Source: Mesorhizobium sp. YM1C-6-2 | GTDB taxonomy: Bacteria > Pseudomonadota > Alphaproteobacteria > Rhizobiales > Rhizobiaceae | Reading direction: 5' to 3' | NCBI RefSeq assembly: GCF_003666685.1 | Contig: NZ_RCIZ01000002.1 | Coordinates: 206,501 to 270,500, forward strand | DNA: 64,000 nt | Part shown: one piece after another, positions 8,028 through 16,757 of the stretch | How the letters are laid out: each line of letters opens with the position of its first letter | Position numbering within the stretch: the first letter of the stretch is position 1 | Notes under the pieces: generated by a model | Told to the model about the DNA's origin: nothing | What the model saw: only the letters and a program-made list of their open reading frames with translations | Databases searched by the model: none | Translations under genes and position numbers: made by a program

Positions 8028-8843
8028 CTACGAATCGAGATGCGGGTCTGGGTGCCCGGCGGAAGCGGGCAGGCGGATGTTTCCGAGGATCTGCGCGAGC
8101 AGCTCCGCCCATCGCGCCTGCCCGTCGGCGTCGGCGATCTCGGCATTGCTGATCTCGATCATCACGCAGGGGAGGCCGCGCGAACGCGCATGCCGCTCCA
8201 GCGTGAAATAGACGCGATCGGCGGGCGAATAGGGCTGGTTGATGCCGACGTCGAAGCGTTTCGTGGCTTGCAGGGCGGCGATGAGGGGGGCCGACAGGCG
8301 CTCGTCCTGGTCGTGGATGACGCCGATCTCCCAGGGACGGACGACGTCCTTGTAGACGGGGGTGAAGGAATGGATCGAGACCAGCCAAGTGGCGCGGCCG
8401 GCGGCCAGCCGCTCTTGGACCAGCGACTCGATCGTGTCGTGGAAGGGGCGCCAGGAAAGCGCGATCCGCTCGGCGCGGTCGGCCTCGGCGAGGGCGGCGT
8501 TGCCGGGGACGAGCGTGGTCTCGCTGATCTGCGGGATGAGGTCCGGCGCATCCAGCGGCCGGTTGCAGTCTATGGCGAGGCGCGACACGCCGGCCTCGAC
8601 CAGCGCGGCGTCGAGCATATCGGCCATCTTGAGGGAAACGGGCAGCGCGCCCGGGTCCCAGGCGATGTGGCGCAGCATGTCCGCCGGCTTCAGGCCGAGC
8701 GTGCCGAGATGCGGCGGCAGGTAGTTGGATGCATGATCGCAGACGAGCAGGAAGGGCGACGTGCCGGCGCGGTTCGTGACCCGAACCATGCCTTTCTCCA
8801 CCACGCCTTCGCCGGCGTGTGCCGCCTGCCTTGCATGCTGCAT
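8028..8843 (-). CDS. N-formylglutamate amidohydrolase family protein
   Basis: This 271-residue protein belongs to the FGase family (PF05013). It has FLLVCDHASNYLP near the start, HIAWDPGA, SRLAIDCNRPLDAP, and WLVSIHSFTPVYK with further His residues suited to a Zn site. In histidine degradation such enzymes split N-formyl-L-glutamate. Here no hut genes are nearby, and it is the first gene of an operon with a TRAP importer and a gamma-glutamyl ligase. It may instead release glutamate or another amine from an N-acyl or gamma-glutamyl intermediate (inference). GGAGGGG lies 6 nt before the ATG at 8843. Confidence 0.85.
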   Translation of the reverse strand: MQHARQAAHAGEGVVEKGMVRVTNRAGTSPFLLVCDHASNYLPPHLGTLGLKPADMLRHIAWDPGALPVSLKMADMLDAALVEAGVSRLAIDCNRPLDAPDLIPQISETTLVPGNAALAEADRAERIALSWRPFHDTIESLVQERLAAGRATWLVSIHSFTPVYKDVVRPWEIGVIHDQDERLSAPLIAALQATKRFDVGINQPYSPADRVYFTLERHARSRGLPCVMIEISNAEIADADGQARWAELLAQILGNIRLPASAGHPDPHLDS

Positions 8844-8864
8844 GCGAAGCCCCTCCGACGCTGT

Positions 8865-8879
8865 ATCGTATGTTACGAT
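8865..8879. promoter_or_regulatory. Candidate RpiR operator ATCGTA-TGT-TACGAT
   Basis: A perfect 6-bp inverted repeat with a 3-nt centre lies in the 125-nt divergent gap between the catabolic operon (start 8843) and the RpiR-type regulator gene (start 8969). It is only 22 nt from the operon ATG, so a bound regulator would block or control operon transcription. The match to this regulator is inferred from position. Confidence 0.5.
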
Positions 8880-8968
8880 TTTTGTTTCATTGCGTCGTCG
8901 TGGATGATTTCATACACCTTTCGCGGCTTTGTCAAATCGGTTTTGGAAAGAAGTGGGGGACGGCAAAG

Positions 8969-9796
8969 ATGAAAACCGGCGTCGCCGAACTGATCTCCGA
9001 CCGCATGGACTCGATGCCTGCGGGGGAACGGCGCGCCGCGCAGGCGCTGATCGCCGGCTACCCCGTCGTGGGGTTGAAGACGGTGGCGGAGTTCTCGCAA
9101 GTCGCCGGCGTCAGTTCGCCGACCATCCTTCGCTTCGTGGCGCGGCTGGGGTTCCACAACTATCCCGAATTCCAGGCGGCGCTGCAGGACGAACTGGCGG
9201 CGCAGTTGCAGTCGCCGGCCTCGCGGGCCGGGCTGCCGCAGCCGTCGCGGCGCGGCGGCGTTCCGCCCACGGTCGAGGCGACGCTGGAAAACATCCACGA
9301 GACGTTCCGCCACGTGTCCGAAAAGCAGATCGCCGACATGGTGACGCTGCTGTCGAACCCGAAAGCCGCGGTTTTCCTGATCGGCGGGCGCTTCACCGAC
9401 CCCGTCGCCCACTACATGGCGGCGCATCTGACCATCATCCGGCCCAACGTGCTTCACCTCGCCGGCCAGGAAAGCAACTGGCGCGACCGGCTGATCGACA
9501 TGGGCAAGCGTGACGTGCTCCTGATCTTCGACATCCGCCGCTACCAGGAAAGCCTCGCCCGCTTCGCCGAGAAAGCGCATCAGCGCGGCGTCCACATCAT
9601 CCTGTTCACCGACCAGTGGCTGTCGCCGATCGCGCGTTTTGCCCGCCATGTCGTCGTCGGCCGGACCGCCGTGCCGTCGCCCTGGGACTCCTCGGCGGCG
9701 CTCTTCGTCGTCGCCGAAACCCTGATCGGAGAGCTGACGCGGCGGCTCGAGGCGGACAGCGCGCGGCGCATCGGCGAGATGGAGGGCCTGCGCTGA
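8969..9796 (+). CDS. MurR/RpiR family transcriptional regulator
   Basis: 275 residues. The N-terminal HTH_6 domain (about 1-80) contains AERR-like MPAGERRAAQALI, TVAEFSQVAGVSSPTILRFVARLGFHNYPEFQ, the classic RpiR signature. The C-terminal SIS domain (about 120-260) contains AAVFLIGGRFTDPVAHYMA and DVLLIFDIRRY, and probably binds a phosphorylated or carboxylate effector. The ATG at 8969 follows GGGGA by 8 nt; longer readings run through the control region. It is transcribed divergently from the TRAP/ligase operon and is its probable local regulator. Confidence 0.9.
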   Translation: MKTGVAELISDRMDSMPAGERRAAQALIAGYPVVGLKTVAEFSQVAGVSSPTILRFVARLGFHNYPEFQAALQDELAAQLQSPASRAGLPQPSRRGGVPPTVEATLENIHETFRHVSEKQIADMVTLLSNPKAAVFLIGGRFTDPVAHYMAAHLTIIRPNVLHLAGQESNWRDRLIDMGKRDVLLIFDIRRYQESLARFAEKAHQRGVHIILFTDQWLSPIARFARHVVVGRTAVPSPWDSSAALFVVAETLIGELTRRLEADSARRIGEMEGLR

Positions 9797-10002
9797 ACAA
9801 GCTTTTGTGAACAATCGTTTACCGGAACGCAGGCGCTCTACCTTACCTAGATTTAATGATAAAATGGGTGCGCCGGGGCCGTGAAATTGTCATAAGGCGC
9901 CAGTAGGGATTCCTGGGGACAGGGCGTGCAGGGTCGCGCCTCATCCTCAATCCAGCATGACCGTTACGGGCGCATCCCTGGCCCGCCGGACCCGGAGTGT
10001 CT

Positions 10003-11166
10003 ATGACAGCCTGGAAACAACTGCTCCTTGCCCTGGTCGTTCTGGTCGCAGCCGCGGCCGCATGGGTGAAGTTTTTTCCGGGCGCTTCCGAGATTCTGGC
10101 GGGCTGGGGCTTGGGCTGGGCCGTGCAGGTCGCCGGCGATGCGAAGCCGCAGGGCGGGAACGGGGAACCGCGCCGCAGCGGCCCCCAGACCGCGGTGATC
10201 ACCGCGCCGGTGATCGAGGCCGTCATCAACGACAGGCTTTCGGCGATAGGCACCGGCCGGGCGAACAATTCGGTCACCGTCAAGCCCTATACGGCCGGCC
10301 GGGTGACGACGATCGAGCTCGAATCCGGCGCGCAGGTCGATGTGGGCACGGTGATCGCGCGGCTCGACTCGGAGGTCGAGGAAATCGCGCTCGACCGCGC
10401 CAAGATCGCACTCGCCGATGCCGAGGCGAAGCTGGAGCGCGTCCGCTCGCTGAGATCGAGCAATACGGCGACGCAGGTGCAGGTGACGGACGCCGAACTC
10501 GTCGTCGGCAACGCGAAACTGGGCCTGCGCGACGCGCAGCTCAACCTCGACCGCCGCGCTATCACCGCCCCGATCGAGGGCATCATCGGCATATTGCCGG
10601 TGGAGGCCGGCAACTACGTCACCACCGACACCGTGGTCGCCACGATCGACGACCGTTCGCAGATCAAGATCGACTTCTACGTGCCGGAGCGCTTCGCCGC
10701 CAACATGGCGGTCGGCGGCCGCCTGACGGCGTCGCCGATCGCGCGGCCGGACGAGGTGTTCGAAGGCACGGTGAGCGCCGTCGACAACCGGGTCGACGAC
10801 AAGAGCCGCACGCTGCTCGTGCAGGCCGCCATCCCCAACGACAAGGACACGCTGCGCGCCGGCATGTCGTTCCGCGTCTCGGTCAAGTTTCCGGGCGACG
10901 CCTATCCCTCCGTCGATCCGCTGGCGATCCAGTGGGGCACGGACGGCGCCTTCGTCTGGGTGATCCGCGACGGCAAGGCGAAGCGCACGCCGGTCCGTAT
11001 CGTCCAGCGCAACACCGAAAGCGTGCTGGTGTCGGCGGAAGGCATCAGGCCGGGCGATACGGTGGTGACGGAAGGCGTCCATGCGGTGCGCGACGGCGCC
11101 GAGGTGCTCATCGCCCGCAGCGAGCCCGGCACGACGCGGCCGGCCGTGGTCGGCAGCGGCTCGTAG
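10003..11166 (+). CDS. RND efflux periplasmic adaptor (HlyD/MexA-like)
   Basis: 387 residues: one N-terminal membrane anchor (LLLALVVLVAAAAAWV), a biotinyl-lipoyl-like segment (TVKPYTAGRVTTIELESGAQVDVGTVIARLD), a helical hairpin, then LDRRAITAPIEGIIGI and beta-barrel domains. It bridges the inner-membrane RND pump and an outer-membrane channel. The start is the ATG at 10003, preceded by CCCGGAG; a GTG at 9997 falls inside that ribosome site. The pump gene follows after 18 nt. No TolC-type gene is next to it, so it must share an outer-membrane factor encoded elsewhere. Confidence 0.92.
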   Translation: MTAWKQLLLALVVLVAAAAAWVKFFPGASEILAGWGLGWAVQVAGDAKPQGGNGEPRRSGPQTAVITAPVIEAVINDRLSAIGTGRANNSVTVKPYTAGRVTTIELESGAQVDVGTVIARLDSEVEEIALDRAKIALADAEAKLERVRSLRSSNTATQVQVTDAELVVGNAKLGLRDAQLNLDRRAITAPIEGIIGILPVEAGNYVTTDTVVATIDDRSQIKIDFYVPERFAANMAVGGRLTASPIARPDEVFEGTVSAVDNRVDDKSRTLLVQAAIPNDKDTLRAGMSFRVSVKFPGDAYPSVDPLAIQWGTDGAFVWVIRDGKAKRTPVRIVQRNTESVLVSAEGIRPGDTVVTEGVHAVRDGAEVLIARSEPGTTRPAVVGSGS

Positions 11167-11184
11167 CGCGGGGCAAGGCGCGCG

Positions 11185-14100
11185 ATGTCGGAAGCCAGCA
11201 ACGCCCATCCCGAAAACGGCATGACGGCGCTCTTCGTGCGCCGTCCGATCCTCGCCTTCGTGATCAACACGCTGATCATCGTTGCGGGGCTTGCCGCCTT
11301 CTTCGGCGTCGAGGTGCGGGAACTGCCCGACGTCGACCGGCCGGTAATCACCATCACCGCCGACTACCGGGGCGCGGCGGCGGAAACCATCGACCGCGAA
11401 CTGACCGACGTGCTCGAAGGCGCGGTGTCGCGCGTCTCCGGCGTGAAGTCGATCTCCTCGACATCCTCCTACGGCCGCAGCCGCGTCACCGTGGAGTTCA
11501 ACGACGGCGTCGATCTCGACGTCGCCGCGTCCGACATGCGCGACGCGGTCGGCCGGGTTACCGATCAATTGCCGGACGACGCGGATCCGCCGCGCATCGT
11601 CAAGGCCGACGCCAATGCCGACGCGGTGCTGCGCCTCGCCGTTACCTCAGACACGATGTCGGTCGAGGACATGACGATCCTGATCGAGGACCAGATCCTC
11701 GACACGCTGTCGGCTGTGCCGGGCGTGGCGGACATCAGCGTCTACGGCGACCGCGAGAAGATATTCCGCATCGACATCGACCAGGCGAAGCTCGCCAGTC
11801 TCGGCCTCACCATCGCCGACATCCGCAACACGCTGTCGTCGATCGCCCTGGACACGCCGGCCGGCGCGCTGACCACCAACGACCAGAACATCATCGTGCG
11901 CGCCACCGCCGACGTGACGACGCCCGATGCGTTCGAAGCGCTGATGATCGGCGACCAGAACCGGCTGGGCGACGTGGCGACGGTGACGCTCGGTCCCGAC
12001 ATCGCAGTCTCCTCGCTGCGCTCGGACGGCAAGACGGGCATCGGACTCGGCATCATCCGGCAGGCCGAATCCAACACGCTCGACATTTCCGACGGGGTGC
12101 GGGCGGCGGTGGCGAACATCCAGAAGAACCTGCCGGAAGGCATGAGCATCAAGGTGACCAGCGACGATGCGGTCTTCGTGCGCGGCGCGGTGCACGAGGT
12201 CGAGATCGCGCTTGTGATCGCCGTGTCGATCGTGCTGCTCGTCATCTATCTCTTCCTGCTCGACCTCAGGGCGACGCTCATTCCGGGCCTCGCCCTGCCG
12301 GTCGCGCTGATCGGCACGATCGCGGCGATCTACCTCGTCGGCTTCTCGGTCAACATCCTGACGCTGCTGGCGCTGGTGCTGGCGACCGGTCTCGTCGTCG
12401 ACGACGCGATCGTGGTGCTGGAGAACATCGTGCGCCGGCGCAACGAGGGCATGGGGCCGCGCGCTGCCGCCGTGCTCGGCACGCAGGAGGTGTTCTTCGC
12501 GGTGGTCGCCACCACGGCGACGCTGGTCGCGGTGTTCGTGCCGCTCTCCTTCCTGCCCGGCCAGACCGGCGGCCTGTTCCGCGAATTCGGCTTCGTGCTG
12601 GCGATCGCGGTGATGCTTTCCTGCGTCGTCGCGCTATCGCTCTGCCCGATGCTCGCCTCGCGCATGCTGACGGCGCATGCCGGCGACCATCATGGCGGTG
12701 TGATCGGCAATATCGGCGGCAAGCTGGCCGGCCTCTACCGGCGCTGCCTGCACGCCTGTCTCGGCGCGCCCTGGATCGTCGTGCTGGTCTCCCTGCTGTT
12801 CGCCGCGAGCGCCTATGGCGCTTTCGGGCTGATCCGGCAGGAGCTTACGCCGTCCGAGGATCGCTCGCTGGCGATGCTACGCATCAACGCGCCGCAGGGC
12901 GTGAGCCTCGACTACACGACGCAGCAGCTGCGCCGCATCGAGCAGTTGATCCAGCCGCTGCGCGATTCCGGCGAGATTCAGGCGACCTTCGCCAATGCCG
13001 GGCAGGGCGGTTCCGTCAACAGCGCCTTCATGGTGATGGCGCTGGCGCCGTGGGACGAGCGCGAGCGCTCGCAGCAGGAAATCATGGCGGAGATCGTCAG
13101 GCTGGTGGCCGACGTGCCGGGCGTCCGCGCCTTCCCGGTGACGCCCAATAGCCTCGGCATTCGCGGCGCCGGCAACGGCCTGCAATTCGCGGTGATCGGT
13201 TCGAACAGCTATGCCGAGCTCGGCGAGACGGCAAACAGGATCATCGCCGAGATGGAGAAGGATCCGCGTTTCCAGCAGCCGCGCCTCACCACCGACGCGA
13301 CGCAGCCGCAGCTTTCCGTGTCGATCAACCGCGACCGCGCCTCGGACCTCGGCATCGACATCGTCGGGCTCTCGGAAGCCATACAGGCGATGCTCGACGG
13401 CAACGAGGTCGATGAGGTGTTCATCGACGACCGTTCCTTCGCGGTGAAGCTGGTCTCCACCACCAATCCGATCAACGACCCGACGGATATGGAGAACATC
13501 TTCCTGAAGACGGTCGACGGCCGGTTCGTGCCGCTGGCCTCGATCGCGACGCTGACCGAGAAGGCGGTGCCGCCGTCGCTGGCGCGCGAGCAGCAGCTCA
13601 GGGCGGTCGCCATAACAACCAACCTGGCGCCGGACTTCGCGCTGGGCGACGCCTATCAGCGCGCCCAGGAGATCGCGGGGCCGATGCTGCCGGCCGGCAG
13701 CCGCATCCTGCCGCTCGCCGAGGCGGCGACGCTCGGCGAGACCAACAGCGGCATGATGACGATCTTCGGCTTCGCGCTGGTCATCATCCTGCTCGTGCTC
13801 GCCGCGCAGTTCGAGAGCTTCGTCAGCGCCGTGATCATCATGGCGACGGTGCCCCTCGGGCTTGCCTGCGCGGTCTTCGCGCTGCTGATCACCGGCACCA
13901 GCCTCAACGCCTATAGCCAGATCGGCCTGGTGCTGATGGTCGGCATCATGGCGAAGAACGGCATCCTGATCGTCGAATTCGCCAATCAGTTGCGCGATCG
14001 CGGCATGGACGTGCGCCAGGCCATCGAGGAGGCGTCCAACATCCGCCTGCGGCCGGTGACGATGACCATGATCTGCACGGTGCTCGGCGGCTTGCCGCTG

Positions 14101-14313
14101 GTGCTGGCGTCGGGCGCCGGGGCGGAGGCGCGCATCGCGCTCGGCTGGGTGATCGTCGGCGGCCTCGGCATGGCGACCATCTCGACGCTGTTCCTGACCC
14201 CCGTCGCCTATCTGCTGTTAGGGCGCTTCGTCACGCCGAAGGTGCAGGAGGAGGCGCGGCTGAAGCGCGAACTCGAGGAAGCCGCCTATTCCGGCGTGGA
14301 GCCGGCCGAGTAG
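11185..14313 (+). CDS. RND efflux pump, HAE1/AcrB family
   Basis: 1042 residues, full length for the family. It has the first TM segment (RRPILAFVINTLIIVAGL), two large periplasmic loops, and twelve TM segments. TM4 contains LATGLVVDDAIVVLENI with the proton-relay Asp pair. The second half has ILLVLAAQFESFVSAVIIMATVPL and GLVLMVGIMAKNGILIVEF. It is driven by proton flux and expels drugs, dyes or metabolites as a trimer. It forms a two-gene operon with the adaptor. The substrate is not predictable; there is no dedicated repressor gene beside it. Confidence 0.95.
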   Translation: MSEASNAHPENGMTALFVRRPILAFVINTLIIVAGLAAFFGVEVRELPDVDRPVITITADYRGAAAETIDRELTDVLEGAVSRVSGVKSISSTSSYGRSRVTVEFNDGVDLDVAASDMRDAVGRVTDQLPDDADPPRIVKADANADAVLRLAVTSDTMSVEDMTILIEDQILDTLSAVPGVADISVYGDREKIFRIDIDQAKLASLGLTIADIRNTLSSIALDTPAGALTTNDQNIIVRATADVTTPDAFEALMIGDQNRLGDVATVTLGPDIAVSSLRSDGKTGIGLGIIRQAESNTLDISDGVRAAVANIQKNLPEGMSIKVTSDDAVFVRGAVHEVEIALVIAVSIVLLVIYLFLLDLRATLIPGLALPVALIGTIAAIYLVGFSVNILTLLALVLATGLVVDDAIVVLENIVRRRNEGMGPRAAAVLGTQEVFFAVVATTATLVAVFVPLSFLPGQTGGLFREFGFVLAIAVMLSCVVALSLCPMLASRMLTAHAGDHHGGVIGNIGGKLAGLYRRCLHACLGAPWIVVLVSLLFAASAYGAFGLIRQELTPSEDRSLAMLRINAPQGVSLDYTTQQLRRIEQLIQPLRDSGEIQATFANAGQGGSVNSAFMVMALAPWDERERSQQEIMAEIVRLVADVPGVRAFPVTPNSLGIRGAGNGLQFAVIGSNSYAELGETANRIIAEMEKDPRFQQPRLTTDATQPQLSVSINRDRASDLGIDIVGLSEAIQAMLDGNEVDEVFIDDRSFAVKLVSTTNPINDPTDMENIFLKTVDGRFVPLASIATLTEKAVPPSLAREQQLRAVAITTNLAPDFALGDAYQRAQEIAGPMLPAGSRILPLAEAATLGETNSGMMTIFGFALVIILLVLAAQFESFVSAVIIMATVPLGLACAVFALLITGTSLNAYSQIGLVLMVGIMAKNGILIVEFANQLRDRGMDVRQAIEEASNIRLRPVTMTMICTVLGGLPLVLASGAGAEARIALGWVIVGGLGMATISTLFLTPVAYLLLGRFVTPKVQEEARLKRELEEAAYSGVEPAE

Positions 14314-14372
14314 GCTCTTGCGGCTTCCCCGCCTGCCGGAACCATTCCTGCCGGCCTGAGGTTATGGCGCAA

Positions 14373-14400
14373 GCCGGCGGGTGAGCGCCTGGCCGCCGGC
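14373..14400 (+). other. Stem-loop between the RND operon and the next gene
   Basis: GCCGGCGG (14373-14380) pairs perfectly with CCGCCGGC (14393-14400) across a 12-nt loop. It lies 60 nt after the pump stop codon and just upstream of the ribosome site of the next gene. There is no T-run, so it may be a weak terminator or a leader hairpin. Confidence 0.4.
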
Positions 14401-14423
14401 AGCTCAACAGGAAGGGACAAGCC

Positions 14424-14732
14424 ATGAACACCGCGAACCTGCAGCTTCAGGGCCTTCTGCTTGCCGTCGCCTCCATCAACAACGCGCTGGTGCACAAGGG
14501 CCTGCTCAGCATTGACGAGATAGACCTTGCCTTGCGAAAAGCCGAGGCGAGCCTGACCGGCGAAGAGAGGCTGTTCGAAGACATGTCGCCCGCCAACCGT
14601 GACGCCATCTGCTTTCCGATCCGCCTGCTGCAACTGGCGAACAACAGCCAGGGCGAATCGAGCATGCCCGGCTTTTCGGAACTGGCGCGCATGGTCGGGC
14701 AGACCAAGGAACACTACAACGACCAAATGTGA
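14424..14732 (+). CDS. Small conserved-type hypothetical protein
   Basis: 102 residues, soluble, mostly helical (LQLQGLLLAVASINNALVHKGLLSIDEIDLALRKAEAS). The product is not recognised. A ribosome site (GGAAGGGA) precedes the ATG at 14424, codon use matches its neighbours, and its stop lies 4 nt before the SET-domain gene, so the two are probably translated together. No catalytic motif is visible. It could be a partner or regulator of the SET protein, but this rests only on adjacency. Confidence 0.65.
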   Translation: MNTANLQLQGLLLAVASINNALVHKGLLSIDEIDLALRKAEASLTGEERLFEDMSPANRDAICFPIRLLQLANNSQGESSMPGFSELARMVGQTKEHYNDQM

Positions 14733-14736
14733 AGCC

Positions 14737-15153
14737 ATGCTTCTGGTGAGCACCTATGTGGCCGCCAGCGAGATCGAGGGAGTGGGCGTCTTCGCGGCGG
14801 CGCCGATCGGCAAGGGAGCGCCCATATGGCGGCTCAATCCGGATTTCGACCGGCTGATCCCGGCGGATGCCTATGATTCCATGCCTGAAACGATGAGGGA
14901 ACTGCTCGACCGCTACGCCTATCCGAGCCCGGACAGTCCCGGTTTTCTGGTCTACGAGGTCGACAACGGGCGCTTCATGAACCACTCCGACACGCCGAAC
15001 ACCGATTTTTCGGAATATGGCGTCGGAACCGCAACGCGCGACATTGCGGCCGGCGAAGAGCTGACCTGCAATTATCACGAGTTCTACGAAGGGTGCGAGC
15101 TTGTACCTGGTACGGGGGGCGGGGCGGCGCAAGCGGCTGCCGCCGGCGAGTAA
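14737..15153 (+). CDS. SET domain-containing protein
   Basis: 138 residues consisting almost entirely of a compact SET domain: EGVGVFAAAPIGKGAPIWRL at the start, the pseudoknot motif RFMNHSDTPNTDF, and GEELTCNYHEF at the end. In the family these regions bind S-adenosylmethionine and form the lysine channel. The start at 14737 (ATG 4 nt after the previous stop) places the first SET strand at the N-terminus; a longer reading overlaps the upstream gene out of frame. The C-terminal tail (GTGGGAAQAAAAGE) is low-complexity. Bacterial single-domain SET proteins have few known targets. Confidence 0.85.
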   Translation: MLLVSTYVAASEIEGVGVFAAAPIGKGAPIWRLNPDFDRLIPADAYDSMPETMRELLDRYAYPSPDSPGFLVYEVDNGRFMNHSDTPNTDFSEYGVGTATRDIAAGEELTCNYHEFYEGCELVPGTGGGAAQAAAAGE

Positions 15154-15237
15154 AGCCGCGCACTCCAGACCCTGACGAAGCCCTGCCGGGTCTGGTTCGA
15201 CTTCACTGATCCTGGCAGTTGGCTGGATCGCGGCGTG

Positions 15238-15540
15238 TTAGCCTTGCAGGTGGCGTCTGCCGTCCGGATCGCCGGCGACGGCCGGCTTCAGATCGGTCTT
15301 CTTCAGGATGCCGGTGATGCGGGCGAAGCCGGACAGCGATTTCCTCGCTTCCTCGACCGTCAGGTAGCCGTCGCGGGCCGCGGTGCAGGCGTTGTAGGCA
15401 GCCTGATAGACCGGGCCGCGCCTGTCTGCCGGCCAGTGGCGCAGGAAAAGCAGCGCCTGCTCCAGATCCTCGATGTCATGGCCGGAAGGCTCGTCAGCCG
15501 ACGACACGCATACCGGCGAAAAGAAAGGCATCTTGCGCAT
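15238..15540 (-). CDS. DUF982 domain protein
   Basis: 100 residues. The stretch DLEQALLFLRHWPADRRGPVYQAAYNACTAARDGYLTVEEARKSL matches the DUF982 pattern (PF06169: a WP-x3-GP-x-Y core followed by a conserved Cys and an AR helix). This family is typical of Rhizobiales and has no known function. The ATG at 15540 has GGAGG at 5 nt spacing. It stands alone between the SET gene (convergent) and the ornithine-cyclodeaminase-family gene. Confidence 0.75.
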   Translation of the reverse strand: MRKMPFFSPVCVSSADEPSGHDIEDLEQALLFLRHWPADRRGPVYQAAYNACTAARDGYLTVEEARKSLSGFARITGILKKTDLKPAVAGDPDGRRHLQG

Positions 15541-15596
15541 ACATTCCTCCCGGAACCCCGCTTTAGGAGCTTAGCAGAAATAAACGCCGAAGCCGC

Positions 15597-15644
15597 AAAA
15601 ATGTTCCGCTGGGGAACGCAGCCGGCGAGGAAATCGCCGGCTGC
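15597..15644 (-). terminator. Tandem hairpin terminator of the ornithine-cyclodeaminase-family gene
   Basis: On the minus strand, 50 nt after the stop at 15694, GCAGCCGGCGA pairs with TCGCCGGCTGC (15618-15644, perfect 11-bp stem, 5-nt loop). A second hairpin, GTTCC-CCAGC-GGAAC (15603-15617), follows directly and is itself followed by ATTTTTG. This is a good intrinsic terminator. Confidence 0.65.
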
Positions 15645-15693
15645 AATGAGGGGTTGCGGGCCGCTTCTGGACGGATGAGCCGGACGAAATCGC

Positions 15694-16707
15694 TCAGGTC
15701 GAGATCATCTTCTTCTCGATGCCGACGCCGGCAGCCATCGCCCGCTCGTATTCCAGCGGCACGGTCGCAGAATCCTGCAGCGCGATGCCGGTGGAATCGA
15801 AGATGGTGATCTCCTCGTCGGAAGTGCGGCCTTGCTTCCTGCCGGTGATCACCTCGCCGATCTCGCCGGCGACGTCGGCCTCGGTGATGACGCCTTCCGA
15901 AAGCGGCACGTTGATCTCGCCGTCGGTGCGGCACTGCCTGATATCGTCGACGAAGATGCGCGCGCCCTTGAGCAGCCTGCTCTCCAACTCCTGATCGCCC
16001 TTCTTGTCGGCGCCGACGGCGGCGATGTGGGTGCCGGGCGAAATCCAGTCGGCCATGACGATCGGTCCGCGCGCCGGGGTCAGCGTCACCACCACGTCGG
16101 CGCCGCGCACCGTCTGCTCGAGGTCGGTCGAGGGCTTGATCTCGAAGTGGTCGAACTTCGGCTGCATGTCCTTGACGAAATTGTCGAGCGTCTCCTTGCC
16201 ACGGCTCCAGACGCGCACCTCAGACCATTTGAAGACCTCGTTGCAGGTCTGGATCGCGCCTTCGGCCATATGGCCGGCGCCGATGATGGCGAGCTTCTTG
16301 GAATCCTTGCGCGCCATCCATTTGGTCGACACGGCCGCAGCCGAGCCCGTGCGCATCACCGTGTGGTAGCTGCCGTCGACGATGGCGAGCGGGAAGCCGG
16401 TCTCGGGGTGGGTGTAGATCAGGATCGAGAAGACGGTCGGCAGGTTGTATTTCTCGCGATTCTGCTCGCGGATCGACACCCATTTGCAGGCCGCCGCATG
16501 CGGCTCCTCGATATAGGAGGGCATGGCTTCCCATTCGCCGGGGAAGCGGTCGAGCACGATGTGGCCCTTCGGGTCCATGTAGAAGCGGCCCTCGCCATGC
16601 ATGCGATAGGCCTGTTCGACGCAGTCATTGTATTCGTGCGGCTTCAGGAGGCCGATCATCTCGTTGCGGCCGAGGATCAGCGTCTTGCGGTTTGCCCAGT
16701 TTTCCAT
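15694..16707 (-). CDS. Ornithine cyclodeaminase / mu-crystallin family protein
   Basis: 337 residues. The central Rossmann domain contains LAIIGAGHMAEGAIQTC (GAGxMA NAD-binding loop) and GADVVVTLTPARGPIV; the N-terminal domain has GSYHTVMRTGSAAAVSTKWMA with the conserved Arg-Thr-Gly-Ala-like active-site segment. The family includes ornithine cyclodeaminase, lysine cyclodeaminase, alanine dehydrogenase and ketimine reductases, and the substrate cannot be decided here. The ATG at 16707 has AGGGGA 9 nt upstream; a longer reading overlaps the LysR gene. It follows the LysR gene by 50 nt on the same strand, so the two may be one operon. Confidence 0.88.
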   Translation of the reverse strand: MENWANRKTLILGRNEMIGLLKPHEYNDCVEQAYRMHGEGRFYMDPKGHIVLDRFPGEWEAMPSYIEEPHAAACKWVSIREQNREKYNLPTVFSILIYTHPETGFPLAIVDGSYHTVMRTGSAAAVSTKWMARKDSKKLAIIGAGHMAEGAIQTCNEVFKWSEVRVWSRGKETLDNFVKDMQPKFDHFEIKPSTDLEQTVRGADVVVTLTPARGPIVMADWISPGTHIAAVGADKKGDQELESRLLKGARIFVDDIRQCRTDGEINVPLSEGVITEADVAGEIGEVITGRKQGRTSDEEITIFDSTGIALQDSATVPLEYERAMAAGVGIEKKMIST

Positions 16708-16757
16708 GTCGATGGTTCCCCTTTTTGGATTGGAATGGTGGGTGGGTGAGCTCGAAA

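Noticed and set aside
8028-8843. Histidine utilisation (hut) locus based on the FGase-like gene
   Set aside because: No hutU, hutH, hutI or hutF is present; the neighbours are a TRAP importer and a ligase.
9957-13151. 1064-codon plus-strand frame overlapping the RND genes
   Set aside because: It runs across the adaptor and pump genes in another frame and is almost all Arg/Ala/Gly/Pro; the RND readings have full family motifs.
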